A stretch of 64,000 bases of DNA from NCBI GenBank assembly GCA_964402175.1, contig CAYOBN010000006.1, positions 1 to 64,000 on the forward strand, written 5' to 3'. The stretch is from JAWKUK01 sp964402175. Its GTDB lineage: Bacteria; Planctomycetota; UBA1135; GCA-002686595. Below, one piece after another: positions 40,880 through 49,069 of this stretch. A model generated the notes under the pieces. It did not search any database. It saw only the letters and a list, made by a program, of their open reading frames with translations, and was not told the origin of the DNA. The position numbers and the translations under genes are program-made. Positions within the stretch are counted from its first letter, which is position 1, and each line of letters starts with the position of its first letter.

Positions 40880-42163
40880 CTATTCCTTCTCGCGGCGGAT
40901 GGCAGCGCCGAGGCCGCAGAGGCGCTCTTCGATGCGCTCGTAGCCGCGATCGATGTGGTACACGCGGTGCACCTCGGTCGTGCCCTTCGCGACGAGCCCG
41001 GCCATGACGAGCGCCGCCGACGCGCGCAGGTCCGAGGCCATGACCGGCGCGCCCGAGAGCTCGGGGGTGCCGCGCACGACGACGGCGGTGCTCTGGCGGC
41101 GCAGCTCGGCGCCGAGGCGCTCCAGCTCCGGCACGTGCATCCAGCGGTCCGGGAAGATGCGCTCCGTGATGATCGAGATGCCGTCGGCGCGGGTCATCAA
41201 TGCCATCCACTGCGCCTGGAGGTCCGTCGGGAAACCCGGGTACGCGTGGGTCGTGACGTCGGTCGGCCGCGGCGGCCGCGCGCGTGTGTCGTGCGCGAAG
41301 GTCTGGATCCAGTCGGCGCCGCAGTCGAAGGGCAGGCCCGCTTCCCACATCCGGTCGAGCATCGCGCCGAGGTGGTCGGGGCGGCAGTTCTCGACGCGCA
41401 CTTCGCCGCCGGCGAGCGCTCCGGCGAGCACGTACGTGCCCGCTTCGATGCGGTCCGGGATGACGTCGTGCACCGCGCCGCCGAGCTCGTCGACGCCTTC
41501 GATCGTCACGATCGGGGAGCCGTGGCCCGTGATCTTCGCGCCCATGCGGTTGAGGCAGTCCGCGAGGTCGACGACCTCGGGCTCACAGGCGGCCCCCTCG
41601 ATGACGGTCGTGCCCTTCGCGAGCGTCGCGGCCATCATCACGTTGGCCGTGCCGAGCACGCTCGGGCCGTTCGCGGAGCCGAGGAACATGCGCGCGCCGC
41701 GCAGGCCGCCCGGGGGGGCCTCGGCGACGACGTAGCCGTGTTCGATCCGCACGACGGCGCCCAGGGCCCGCAGCCCCTTCAGGTGCACGTCGATCGGCCG
41801 GACGCCGAAGGCGCAGCCGCCGGGGAGGCTGACCTCGGCCCGGCCCAGGCGCGCCAGGAGCGGCCCGAGGACGCAGACCGAGCCGCGCATCTTGCGCACC
41901 GACTCCCACGGGGCGCGCCCGGCGATGTCGGCCTCACAGGAGATCGAGATGGTCCCGTCGGCGTCCTGGTCGGCCTCGGCCCCGAGGTCCCGCAGGATGC
42001 CGAGCAGGGTCGACACGTCGGCGAGGCGCGGGGCCTTCCGGACGGTCAGGGGTTCGCGGGCGAGGATCGCCCCCGCGAGAATCGGCAGCACGGCGTTCTT
42101 GGAGCCGGCGGTCCGGACGGTGCCCCGCAGGGGGCGCCCGCCCTCGACGATCAGTTTGTCCAT
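40880..42163 (-). CDS. murA: UDP-N-acetylglucosamine 1-carboxyvinyltransferase
   Basis: 427 aa, the usual length. It transfers enolpyruvate from PEP to UDP-GlcNAc, the first committed step of peptidoglycan synthesis. Seen: DKLIVEGGRPLRGTVRTAGSKNAVLPIL, quoted in two parts (DKLIVEGGRPLRG, TAGSKNAVLPIL), SLPGGCAFGVRPIDVHL with the PEP-binding Cys of the family at about 117, GPSVLGTANVMMAA, EAGTYVLAGALAGGEV, and TDVTTHAYPGFPTDLQAQW. The presence of murA supports a peptidoglycan wall. Transcribed leftward, divergent from the TPR-alphaCTD gene. Confidence 0.96.
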   Translation of the reverse strand: MDKLIVEGGRPLRGTVRTAGSKNAVLPILAGAILAREPLTVRKAPRLADVSTLLGILRDLGAEADQDADGTISISCEADIAGRAPWESVRKMRGSVCVLGPLLARLGRAEVSLPGGCAFGVRPIDVHLKGLRALGAVVRIEHGYVVAEAPPGGLRGARMFLGSANGPSVLGTANVMMAATLAKGTTVIEGAACEPEVVDLADCLNRMGAKITGHGSPIVTIEGVDELGGAVHDVIPDRIEAGTYVLAGALAGGEVRVENCRPDHLGAMLDRMWEAGLPFDCGADWIQTFAHDTRARPPRPTDVTTHAYPGFPTDLQAQWMALMTRADGISIITERIFPDRWMHVPELERLGAELRRQSTAVVVRGTPELSGAPVMASDLRASAALVMAGLVAKGTTEVHRVYHIDRGYERIEERLCGLGAAIRREKE

Positions 42164-42324
42164 GGATGCGCGGGCCCCCCTCCGGGCCCTCGGTGCGGTG
42201 GGTCCCCCGGCGCAAGCCGCGCGCCGCGGGGGGATCGCCGACGGGGGTGTGCGGCCACCGTCTGCGGGAGGGCAGCGTAGCGAACGGCGGGGACGGAACG
42301 AAACGCAAGCGCGCGCGCCTCGAT

Positions 42325-42353
42325 TTGACCCGGGGCGAGGCGCCCCTTATTCT
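42325..42353 (+). promoter_or_regulatory. Near-consensus sigma-70 promoter
   Basis: TTGACC (42325-42330), 17-nt spacer, TATTCT (42348-42353). It is the clearest -35/-10 pair in the window. Predicted start near 42360 gives a leader of about 90 nt before the ATG at 42450, long enough to hold regulatory structure. Confidence 0.7.
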
Positions 42354-42449
42354 CCTCGGCTTCGCAGGGTCCCCGAGCAGGTCCTCCAGGTGCCGCACAC
42401 CGATCGACGCGGGCCCGAAGGACCTCATCCCCCACCCCGCGCGCGAGCG

Positions 42450-43796
42450 ATGACCGAAATGACCGTGCAGGACGCGCCCACCTTCGACATCGCCGTTTCC
42501 GACATCCCGAGCTTCGGCGCCCTCCAGGCGTCGCGCGCTGGGGTGTACGCGAATCGGCGTCACTACGAGGCTTTCGAGCGCGCGGTCGAGGCGCTGGAGA
42601 CCACAGGCGAGCCGGGCCGCCGGCGCGGCCTCGGGCTCTGGATCCTCGGACGTTACGACGCTGCGGCCGAGCAACTCGCGTCCTACGCGGACGACGACGT
42701 GGCCTCCTTCACCCGCGGGCGCGCGCTCGTCTCCGCGCGCCGCTTCGGTGCCGCCGCAGAGGTCTTCCAGCGGCTCGCCGCGAAGTACCCGGGCGAGCCG
42801 CGTCCGCGCGGCGCGCTGCTCGACGCGCGCCTCGAAGAGGCCCTCGCGCAGGGCGACCGCGAAGCCGGTCGCGAGGCGCTGAAGAAGGCGCTCGACGGCG
42901 AGTCCGAAGCGTTCCGCGCGAGCGCCGAAGGGCGCTACCTGCTCGGCCGCCTCGACGAGCTGGGCGGTGAGTCCGGGACGGCCCTCGACCACTACAAAGC
43001 CGCGCGGACGCTCGACCCGACGCACCGGGGCAACCTGTTCCGCTTTGCGTACCTCTCGGAGCGCTGCGGCCTCGACCGCGACGCGCTCGAGATCTACCAG
43101 ACCCTCGCGTCGCTCCTCCCGCTCGACCGCGCCACCGCGTTCAACCTGGGCGTGCTCTACGAGGACCTCGGCCGCGAGCACCTGGCGGCGTCGTGTTACG
43201 ACACGGTCGTGCGCTCGATGCCCATGGACCGCCGCGCGCGCCTCTTCCTCGGCGACGCCCTCGCCGGGATGGAGATGTACTACGACGAGGACATGGAGCG
43301 GAAGGAAGACCGCCTCAACCAGATCCTCCGCATCCCGATCACCGACTTCGAGCTGTCCGTCCGGGCGCGCAACTGCCTGAACAAGATGGACATCATGACC
43401 CTCGGCGACCTCGTGAAGCGCACCGAGGCGGAGCTCCTCTCGTACAAGAATTTCGGCGAGACCTCGCTGGCCGAGATCAAGGAGATCCTGCAGACGAAGG
43501 GCCTGCGCCTCGGCATGGGTCGCGACGAAGCGGTGCGCAGCATCACGAAGTCGCGCCCCGCGGAAGAGGTCGTCACGCGCGACCCGCACGACCCGCGCAA
43601 CAAGCCGGTGTCGGAGCTCAAGCTGTCGATCCGCGCGCGCCGCACCGTCGAGAACCTCGGCTGCTTGACGCTGGGCGATGTCACGCAGCACGCCGAGGAC
43701 GAGCTGCTCGGCATGCCGAACTTCGGTGTCACGTCGCTCCTCGAGCTGAAGAACAAGCTCGCGGAGTACGGGCTGAAGCTCAAGGGCGACGATTGA
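42450..43796 (+). CDS. TPR protein with two RNA polymerase alpha-CTD-like modules
   Basis: 448 aa from the ATG at 42450. Residues ~30-275 are TPR-like pairs (RRYALVSAR...-type helices such as SFTRGRALVSARRFGAAAEV; ALDHYKAARTLDPTHRGNLF; AFNLGVLYEDLGREHLAASC). Two helix-hairpin-helix modules follow: ~292-350 (ITDFELSVRARNCLNKMDIM, LLSYKNFGETSLAEIKEIL) and ~388-448 (LKLSIRARRTVENLGCLTLG, LGMPNFGVTSLLELKNKLAE). Both match the alpha subunit C-terminal domain that binds UP elements and activators. The alpha N-terminal domain is absent, so it is not RpoA. It is a known planctomycete architecture; a role contacting RNA polymerase is inferred. Confidence 0.85.
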   Translation: MTEMTVQDAPTFDIAVSDIPSFGALQASRAGVYANRRHYEAFERAVEALETTGEPGRRRGLGLWILGRYDAAAEQLASYADDDVASFTRGRALVSARRFGAAAEVFQRLAAKYPGEPRPRGALLDARLEEALAQGDREAGREALKKALDGESEAFRASAEGRYLLGRLDELGGESGTALDHYKAARTLDPTHRGNLFRFAYLSERCGLDRDALEIYQTLASLLPLDRATAFNLGVLYEDLGREHLAASCYDTVVRSMPMDRRARLFLGDALAGMEMYYDEDMERKEDRLNQILRIPITDFELSVRARNCLNKMDIMTLGDLVKRTEAELLSYKNFGETSLAEIKEILQTKGLRLGMGRDEAVRSITKSRPAEEVVTRDPHDPRNKPVSELKLSIRARRTVENLGCLTLGDVTQHAEDELLGMPNFGVTSLLELKNKLAEYGLKLKGDD

Positions 43797-43848
43797 TCCA
43801 GTCCTAGGGCGCGCATGGGGCGCCGCTCCGGCGGCGCATCCCCGCAGC

Positions 43849-44454
43849 ATGTACGAGTACCTCGAGGGCAAGGTCGCGCAGCGGACGGCGACGCGCGTCG
43901 TGCTCGACGTCGGCGGCGTCGGGTACGACCTGTTCGCCCCCCTGGGCGCGCCCTTCGGTGAGCTCGGCAAACGGGCGCGGGCCTACGTGCACCTCGCGGT
44001 GCGCGAGGACGCGCACATCCTCTACGGATTCACGTCGGTCGACGAGCGCGACCTGTTCCGGCTGTTGCTGCGCGTGCGCGGCGTGGGTCCGACGATCGCC
44101 CTCGCGGTGCTCTCCGGCCTGCCGCGCAACGAGCTGGTTCAGGCTGTGGTGCAAGGCGACGCGCGCCCGCTGACGCGCATCAAAGGGGTCGGCAAGAAGA
44201 CGGCCGACCAGATGCTGCTCGACCTGCGCGACAAAGCCAACGAGCTCGCGGGCGGCGTCACGGACCTGCCGCTGACGGCGGCGGCTGCGCCGGCGGTCGA
44301 CCCGGCGGAGCTGAACGTCGCCGATGCGATCGCAGCGCTCGTCTCGATCGGTTACAGCGACAAAGAGGCGAAGAAAGAGGTCGAGCGCGCCCGCGAGCAG
44401 GTCGATCCGCGCGACCTCGAAGCGCTCGTGCGGGCGGCGCTCGCGCGGTCATGA
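43849..44454 (+). CDS. ruvA: Holliday junction DNA helicase subunit RuvA
   Basis: 201 aa. Binds four-way junctions as a tetramer and loads RuvB. Seen: MYEYLEGKVAQRTATRVVLD at the start, LYGFTSVDERDLFRLLLRVR, GVGPTIALAVLSGLPRNELV (first HhH), RIKGVGKKTADQMLLDLRDK (second HhH), and C-terminal domain III VADAIAALVSIGYSDKEAKK. Full length. It overlaps the next gene by ATGA; ruvB and ruvC are not in the window. Confidence 0.96.
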   Translation: MYEYLEGKVAQRTATRVVLDVGGVGYDLFAPLGAPFGELGKRARAYVHLAVREDAHILYGFTSVDERDLFRLLLRVRGVGPTIALAVLSGLPRNELVQAVVQGDARPLTRIKGVGKKTADQMLLDLRDKANELAGGVTDLPLTAAAAPAVDPAELNVADAIAALVSIGYSDKEAKKEVERAREQVDPRDLEALVRAALARS

Positions 44455-46349
44455 GCGCGCGCCGCGAGCCGCCGTATCGCGCGGTCGTGTTCGACTGCGA
44501 CTCGACGCTCTCGGCGATCGAGGGCATCGAAGAGCTCGCGCGCGAAGCCAGCGCGGAGGTGCGCCGCGAGCTCGCGGAGCTGACCGCGCAGGCGATGCAA
44601 GGGACGCTGCCGCTCGAAGAGGTGTTCGGGCGTCGGTTGGCGCTCGTGCGGCCGTCGCGTGCGGCGCTGGCCGCGGTGGCCGAGCGTTACTGCGCGACGG
44701 CGTTGCCCGGCGCCGCGGCGGTGGTCGCGGCGCTCCAGAGCCTCGGCAAACGGGTTACGGTCGTCTCCGGTGGACTCACGGACGCCGTGGCCCCGTTCGC
44801 GGCGGCGCTCGGTGTGACGGACGTGTACGCCGTCGGGTGCCACTTCGATGCCGCGGGCGGGTTCCTCGGCCACGATGTCAACAGCCCTCTCGCGCGGGCG
44901 GGCGGCAAACCCGAGGTGCTGCGCGCGCTCTTCCCGGACGGCGACGTCGCCCTCGTCGGCGACGGCGCGACGGACGCCGAAGCGACCGTCGCCGTTGCGC
45001 GTTTTGTGGCCTTCGGCGGCGTCGCCGCGCGCAGCGCGGTCATGGCCCGCGGTGACGCGGTGGTGCCCGAGGCGGACCTCGCGGCGGTGCTGCCCGCGCT
45101 GCTCAGCGCAGAGGAGCTCGAACGGCTGGCTGCGGATCCCGTCCACGCGCCGCTCGCCGCGCGCGCGCGGACGCTCGCGGCGCAGCGCCGACCGGAGCTC
45201 TGGATCCCGGGGCCGACCGAGGTGCGCCCGGAGCTCCTTGCGGCCTCTGCGCGGCCGATGTTCGGACACCGCTCGCGCGCGATGGACGACGTGCTCGAGC
45301 GCATCGACGTGCACCTGCCGACGCTGTTCGGCCTGGACGCGGCGTCCGGCGCGCGCTGTGCGGTGCACTCGTGTACGGCTTCGGGCTTGATGGAGGCGGC
45401 GCTGCGCGGCGCGGTCCTGGACGGCGGCGGCCAGGTTGTGTGCCTCGTCAACGGGTCGTTCTCGGCGCGCTTTGCGGAGATGTGCGCCGCGCTGGAGCTC
45501 CCCCACAGCGTCGTCCGCCGCGCTCCCGGGGAGGCGTTCGACGCCGCGGACGTCGAGCGAGCGCTCGCGCAGCACCACCCGGTCGCGGCGCTGACGTACT
45601 CGGTCAGCGAGACCTCGACGGGCGCAGCGACCCCTCCGGCGCGGCTGACTCCGGCGCTCGCGGCGCACCCCGAGGTGCTCGTGATCGCGGACTGTGTGAC
45701 GTGGTTGGCGGCGGCCCCGATCGACTTCGACGCGCACCGGCTCGACTTCGCGCTGGCTGGGACGCAGAAAGCGCTGGCGCTGCCGCCGGGCCTCGGCCTG
45801 TGCGCGGTCTCCGAGCGTTACCTCGACCGCGCGCGCAGAGCCCGGCGACGCGGCTGGTTCCTCGACCCCGTGCGCATCGTCGAGAGCCACGCCGAACACA
45901 AGCCGCCGATGACCCCGACGATGAGCCTCTACGTCGCGCTCGCGCGGCAGCTCGAGGACATCGCCGGGGGCGAGCTCGAGCGCGCGCTCGCTGCGCTCCC
46001 CGGCGCGCCGCTCGGCCCCCATCCGGGCCGCGGCGCGGCGGCGTGGCAGGCCCGTTACGCGCGGCACGCCGCATTCAGCGCGCGCGTCGCTGCGGCAGCG
46101 CCGGACTTCGGCCTCGAGCCCGTGCCACGCCCCGCCGACGCCTCGCCGACCGTCGCGTGCCTGCGCGCCGCACCGGGCGTGCAGTTCGACGCCGGAGCCA
46201 CGGTCCGCGCACTGACCGCGCACGGCTTCCAGATCGGCGGCGGCTACGGCGCGCTGAAGGACACGACGATCCGCATCGGCCACATGGGCGACCACTCGCG
46301 CACCGCGCTCGAGCGCTTGCTGACCGAGCTGAAGAACCTCCTGGGTTAG
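44451..46349 (+). CDS. Phosphoserine phosphatase / class V aminotransferase fusion
   Basis: 632 aa. Residues 1-~215 are a SerB-like HAD phosphatase: VVFDCDSTLSAIEGIEELA (DxDxT nucleophile), VTVVSGGLTDAVAPFAAALG, and VALVGDGATDAEATVAV (acidic motif). Residues ~248-632 are a PLP class V aminotransferase of the serine-pyruvate/phosphoserine type: LWIPGPTEVRPELLAASARP, LTYSVSETSTGAATPP, VLVIADCVTWLAAAPIDFD, and LAGTQKALALPPGLGLCAVS with the PLP lysine near 440. The pairing would place transamination and dephosphorylation of the phosphorylated serine pathway on one chain. Coupled to ruvA by ATGA. Domain order is unusual: the last enzyme of the pathway comes first. Confidence 0.85.
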   Translation: MSARREPPYRAVVFDCDSTLSAIEGIEELAREASAEVRRELAELTAQAMQGTLPLEEVFGRRLALVRPSRAALAAVAERYCATALPGAAAVVAALQSLGKRVTVVSGGLTDAVAPFAAALGVTDVYAVGCHFDAAGGFLGHDVNSPLARAGGKPEVLRALFPDGDVALVGDGATDAEATVAVARFVAFGGVAARSAVMARGDAVVPEADLAAVLPALLSAEELERLAADPVHAPLAARARTLAAQRRPELWIPGPTEVRPELLAASARPMFGHRSRAMDDVLERIDVHLPTLFGLDAASGARCAVHSCTASGLMEAALRGAVLDGGGQVVCLVNGSFSARFAEMCAALELPHSVVRRAPGEAFDAADVERALAQHHPVAALTYSVSETSTGAATPPARLTPALAAHPEVLVIADCVTWLAAAPIDFDAHRLDFALAGTQKALALPPGLGLCAVSERYLDRARRARRRGWFLDPVRIVESHAEHKPPMTPTMSLYVALARQLEDIAGGELERALAALPGAPLGPHPGRGAAAWQARYARHAAFSARVAAAAPDFGLEPVPRPADASPTVACLRAAPGVQFDAGATVRALTAHGFQIGGGYGALKDTTIRIGHMGDHSRTALERLLTELKNLLG

Positions 46350-46354
46350 CGTCG

Positions 46355-46420
46355 AACGGTACCAGGTACGAGTTTGCGGCGCGGCGCGCGGCGCGCCGCC
46401 AAAACGTACCTGGTAACGTT
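46355..46420. repeat. 66-bp imperfect inverted repeat with outer 13-bp echo
   Basis: Arms 46355-46387 and 46388-46420 match at 28 of 33 positions (core ACCAGGTACG / CGTACCTGGT). The 13-mer GTCGAACGGTACC at 46351-46363 also recurs inverted at 46495-46507 beyond the gap. It may be a terminator for the fusion gene or a dispersed repetitive (REP/MITE-like) element. Confidence 0.65.
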
Positions 46421-46441
46421 AGACAACCAAATCGGCAATTA

Positions 46442-46451
46442 NNNNNNNNNN
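46442..46451. other. 10-N gap between convergent genes
   Basis: Unlike the two 100-N gaps, its flanks are not duplicated, so it probably marks missing bases inside a hard-to-assemble inverted-repeat region. No coding region is affected as far as can be seen. Confidence 0.8.
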
Positions 46452-46529
46452 TTCCTGGGCGCCGGGCCGCGCGCCCCCCCCCAACCCGTTCCGGGGTACC
46501 GTTCGACTCCCAATGCGGCAATGCGAAGT

Positions 46530-49064
46530 TCAGCGCAAGCCGAACACTCGCACCGCCTCGCGCCGGGCGAGCTCCCGCAACCGCTCGGGATCCACGCGGT
46601 GCAATTGGTCGATCCAGCGCACACGCGGATCGAGCTCCGGCCACAGCCCCGCGTCCGCCTCTCCACCGAGGCGCAACAACAACCGCTGCAACACGCGACG
46701 GTACCCCGCCGCGTGCGGAGTCACCGCGCGCCCGACGTCCGTCGCCGCGCGCTCCGCTGCGTCCAAGACATCGATCCACGCCAAACGCGGATCCTCTGCA
46801 CAACACAGCGCCACGAGCTGCGCGCGCTCCTCCAGCGCCTCCGCGATGCGCTCCGGCGCAAACCCGTAACCCGCAGCAAACGCCAGCAGCGCGCCGAAGT
46901 TCGCGCGCAACGGGTACCACGCCGCGCGATCGCACAGGTGGCCCTCTTCATGGACGGCGACCACCTCCGCGAGCGCGCCGAGCGACACGAGCGCCGGCTC
47001 GGCTTCGCTGCCGTGCTCCACCATCCACGCGAGGCGCATCCGGTCCGCAGCGCCCAGCGCCGGCACCAGCGCCGCGCGGGCCGCCCCCGTCGCCGGCACC
47101 CCGCGCACATCCAGCGCCGCGCGCACACGCTCGGGCGCGCCGCGGAAGCGCTGTTCGATGCGCCGCCAGCCGTCGCGCTCGGCTTCGATACGGTCGAGGT
47201 CGATCCAGTAACCCTCGTGCAGCGCAGCGCCGCTGATCGACGCGCCGCGCCGCGCGAACCGCGCCGGGACGTCCGCGCCGTCACACCAGAACACCGTGCC
47301 GCGGAACGGCCGACCCAGATGCTCTCCGTCGCGCTCTTCGACGTGCACGATGCGCAGCACGGCGCCGTCGGGACCGCCCTGCCCCACCGCCACGCCGAAG
47401 AGGCCGTGCCGCCCGAGGGCCAGGAGCTCCGCAGCGAGGCCCGGTACGGGGTCCCCACGGCGCCCCCGCCCGAGGCGCTCGTCTTCGGCGCTGAACGTCG
47501 GGCCCGGGTGGACGACCTCCGCGAACGGACCGTAACGGATGCGCGGCGAGCGCGCGGCGAGGTCGCTGGATCCGCTCCCCTGTCCCGCGAGCGCCCGGCG
47601 CTGCGCCAGGTGTCGCGCGACGGCATCGAGCAGACCATCGACGTCGCGCACCCGCGCGAGCGCAGCCGGACGCCCGGGGGCCGCGACGAGCTCCGAGCCC
47701 CGCTGCGCGTCGATCGCAGCGAGCGTGCGCCCGATCGCTTGGAACGTCGTACGCGCCGCGAGCGCCCGCGCGAGGACCGACGCGGCGAGCTCTTCCGGCA
47801 GCGCCCCGCGCAGCACGAGGCCCTCGGCTTCGTCGAACCACCCCGCGGCGAGCAACGCCTCCCCGAGCGCCGCGCGCGCCGCCGGGGTCGCCGTCGCCAG
47901 CGGATACGCGCGCTCCAACGCTGCCAGCAACGCCCTCAGCGGCGGATGGAGGGGCTCGCCGTGGACATCCACGAGCCAACGCGGCAGCTCGGCGACCCAC
48001 GCGAGGAACAGCGGCAACGGCTCACCCGAGCGGAACGAGCGCGTCAACACCGCACGCGGGCGCGGCGCACGCTCCGGGGTCGACCACGCCTCCGCGAGCG
48101 CGCTCCCGCCGCGCAGCCCGAGCACCTCCGCCGCGAGCGCGGTCTCCCCAGCGCCGACGAGCGCCAGCAAGAGCTCATCCGAGGGCACCGCCTCCGTGCG
48201 CAAGAGCGCCGTCGCGAGCGACGCTCGCTCGCTCGCCGTAAGTCCCGGCCCCGCGAGCAGCGCCAGGCCGCTCTCCGCCGCGCGGGCCCGTACGGCCGCC
48301 GCATCGACCTGGCCGTGTGACGCCCCGCGGCGCAGCGCAGCGCTGACACCGTCGACGACGAAGTTCGCGGAGAGCTCACCGAGGGTGCGCTCGAGCGCGA
48401 GCTGCGCGCGCTCTTCGTCGCGCGGCAGAAGGGCTGCCCTGCGCGCGCCGCGGCCCGTCGCGAGCGCATCCAGCAGCGCCACCGCTTCGTCTGCGCGCTC
48501 CGCGGCGACCAGGTAACGCGCGAGCGAGAGACCGAAGTGCGCGACCTCGTGCGGATCGCGCGCGAGCTCCAGCGCCGCCTCTCCGAGGCGCAGCGCACGC
48601 GCCGTGTCCCCGAGGCGATGCGCGTTCCACGCGAGGCCATGCCAGCCCCACCCGAACGTCGGATCGAGGTCGACCGCCCGCGCGAGGTGCTGATCCGCGG
48701 TGGGTCCTCCGAAGCGCCCGATGAGGTAGTGCGCCGCCGGATCCTCGGGCGCGCTCGCGAGGGCGGCGATGCGCGCGGCGTAGGCCTCCGGCGCGAGCAG
48801 CGCCGCGCGCGCTGCGTCATCGAGCACGCGCTCGGGCGCGACCCAGCCCGGCGCAGCCGCCGCAGCAGCGCGCGCGTGCGGCACCGCTGCCGTGACCCCG
48901 TCAGGCGCGTGCCGCTCGGCGCGCCAGGCGTCGTAGAGATGCGCAGAAGCGACGGGCTCGATCGGCGCGCTGGGCCTAACCGTGGGCGCTGTGCACGCGG
49001 CCAGCAGCGCCGCGACCAACGCGGGCACGGAACACCGGGGACCGGCAGAGGCAGGGCGCAGCAA
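46530..49064 (-). CDS. Large lipoprotein with HExxH motif and TPR-like repeats
   Basis: 844 aa if started at the TTG at 49064, just 5 nt past the ribD stop. MLRPASAGPRCSVPALVAAL ends in the lipobox LLAAC (cysteine about 23). Residues ~55-430 are helical repeats (HYLIGRFGGPTADQHLARAV, GWGWHGLAWNAHRLGDTARA) of TPR type. Near residue 690, VVAVHEEGHLCDRAAWYPLR supplies HEEGH, the zinc-protease consensus HExxH, with acidic residues downstream (AEDPRLAWIDVLD). A metallopeptidase anchored outside the membrane is plausible. I recognise no named family, and a short chance match to HExxH cannot be excluded, but the motif sits in the most conserved-looking part. Confidence 0.65.
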   Translation of the reverse strand: MLRPASAGPRCSVPALVAALLAACTAPTVRPSAPIEPVASAHLYDAWRAERHAPDGVTAAVPHARAAAAAAPGWVAPERVLDDAARAALLAPEAYAARIAALASAPEDPAAHYLIGRFGGPTADQHLARAVDLDPTFGWGWHGLAWNAHRLGDTARALRLGEAALELARDPHEVAHFGLSLARYLVAAERADEAVALLDALATGRGARRAALLPRDEERAQLALERTLGELSANFVVDGVSAALRRGASHGQVDAAAVRARAAESGLALLAGPGLTASERASLATALLRTEAVPSDELLLALVGAGETALAAEVLGLRGGSALAEAWSTPERAPRPRAVLTRSFRSGEPLPLFLAWVAELPRWLVDVHGEPLHPPLRALLAALERAYPLATATPAARAALGEALLAAGWFDEAEGLVLRGALPEELAASVLARALAARTTFQAIGRTLAAIDAQRGSELVAAPGRPAALARVRDVDGLLDAVARHLAQRRALAGQGSGSSDLAARSPRIRYGPFAEVVHPGPTFSAEDERLGRGRRGDPVPGLAAELLALGRHGLFGVAVGQGGPDGAVLRIVHVEERDGEHLGRPFRGTVFWCDGADVPARFARRGASISGAALHEGYWIDLDRIEAERDGWRRIEQRFRGAPERVRAALDVRGVPATGAARAALVPALGAADRMRLAWMVEHGSEAEPALVSLGALAEVVAVHEEGHLCDRAAWYPLRANFGALLAFAAGYGFAPERIAEALEERAQLVALCCAEDPRLAWIDVLDAAERAATDVGRAVTPHAAGYRRVLQRLLLRLGGEADAGLWPELDPRVRWIDQLHRVDPERLRELARREAVRVFGLR

Positions 49065-49069
49065 GCGGG

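Noticed and set aside
42164..42324. Structured RNA or riboswitch between murA and the TPR-alphaCTD gene
   Set aside because: Only GC-rich sequence and a good promoter are visible; no recognised riboswitch core could be found by eye.
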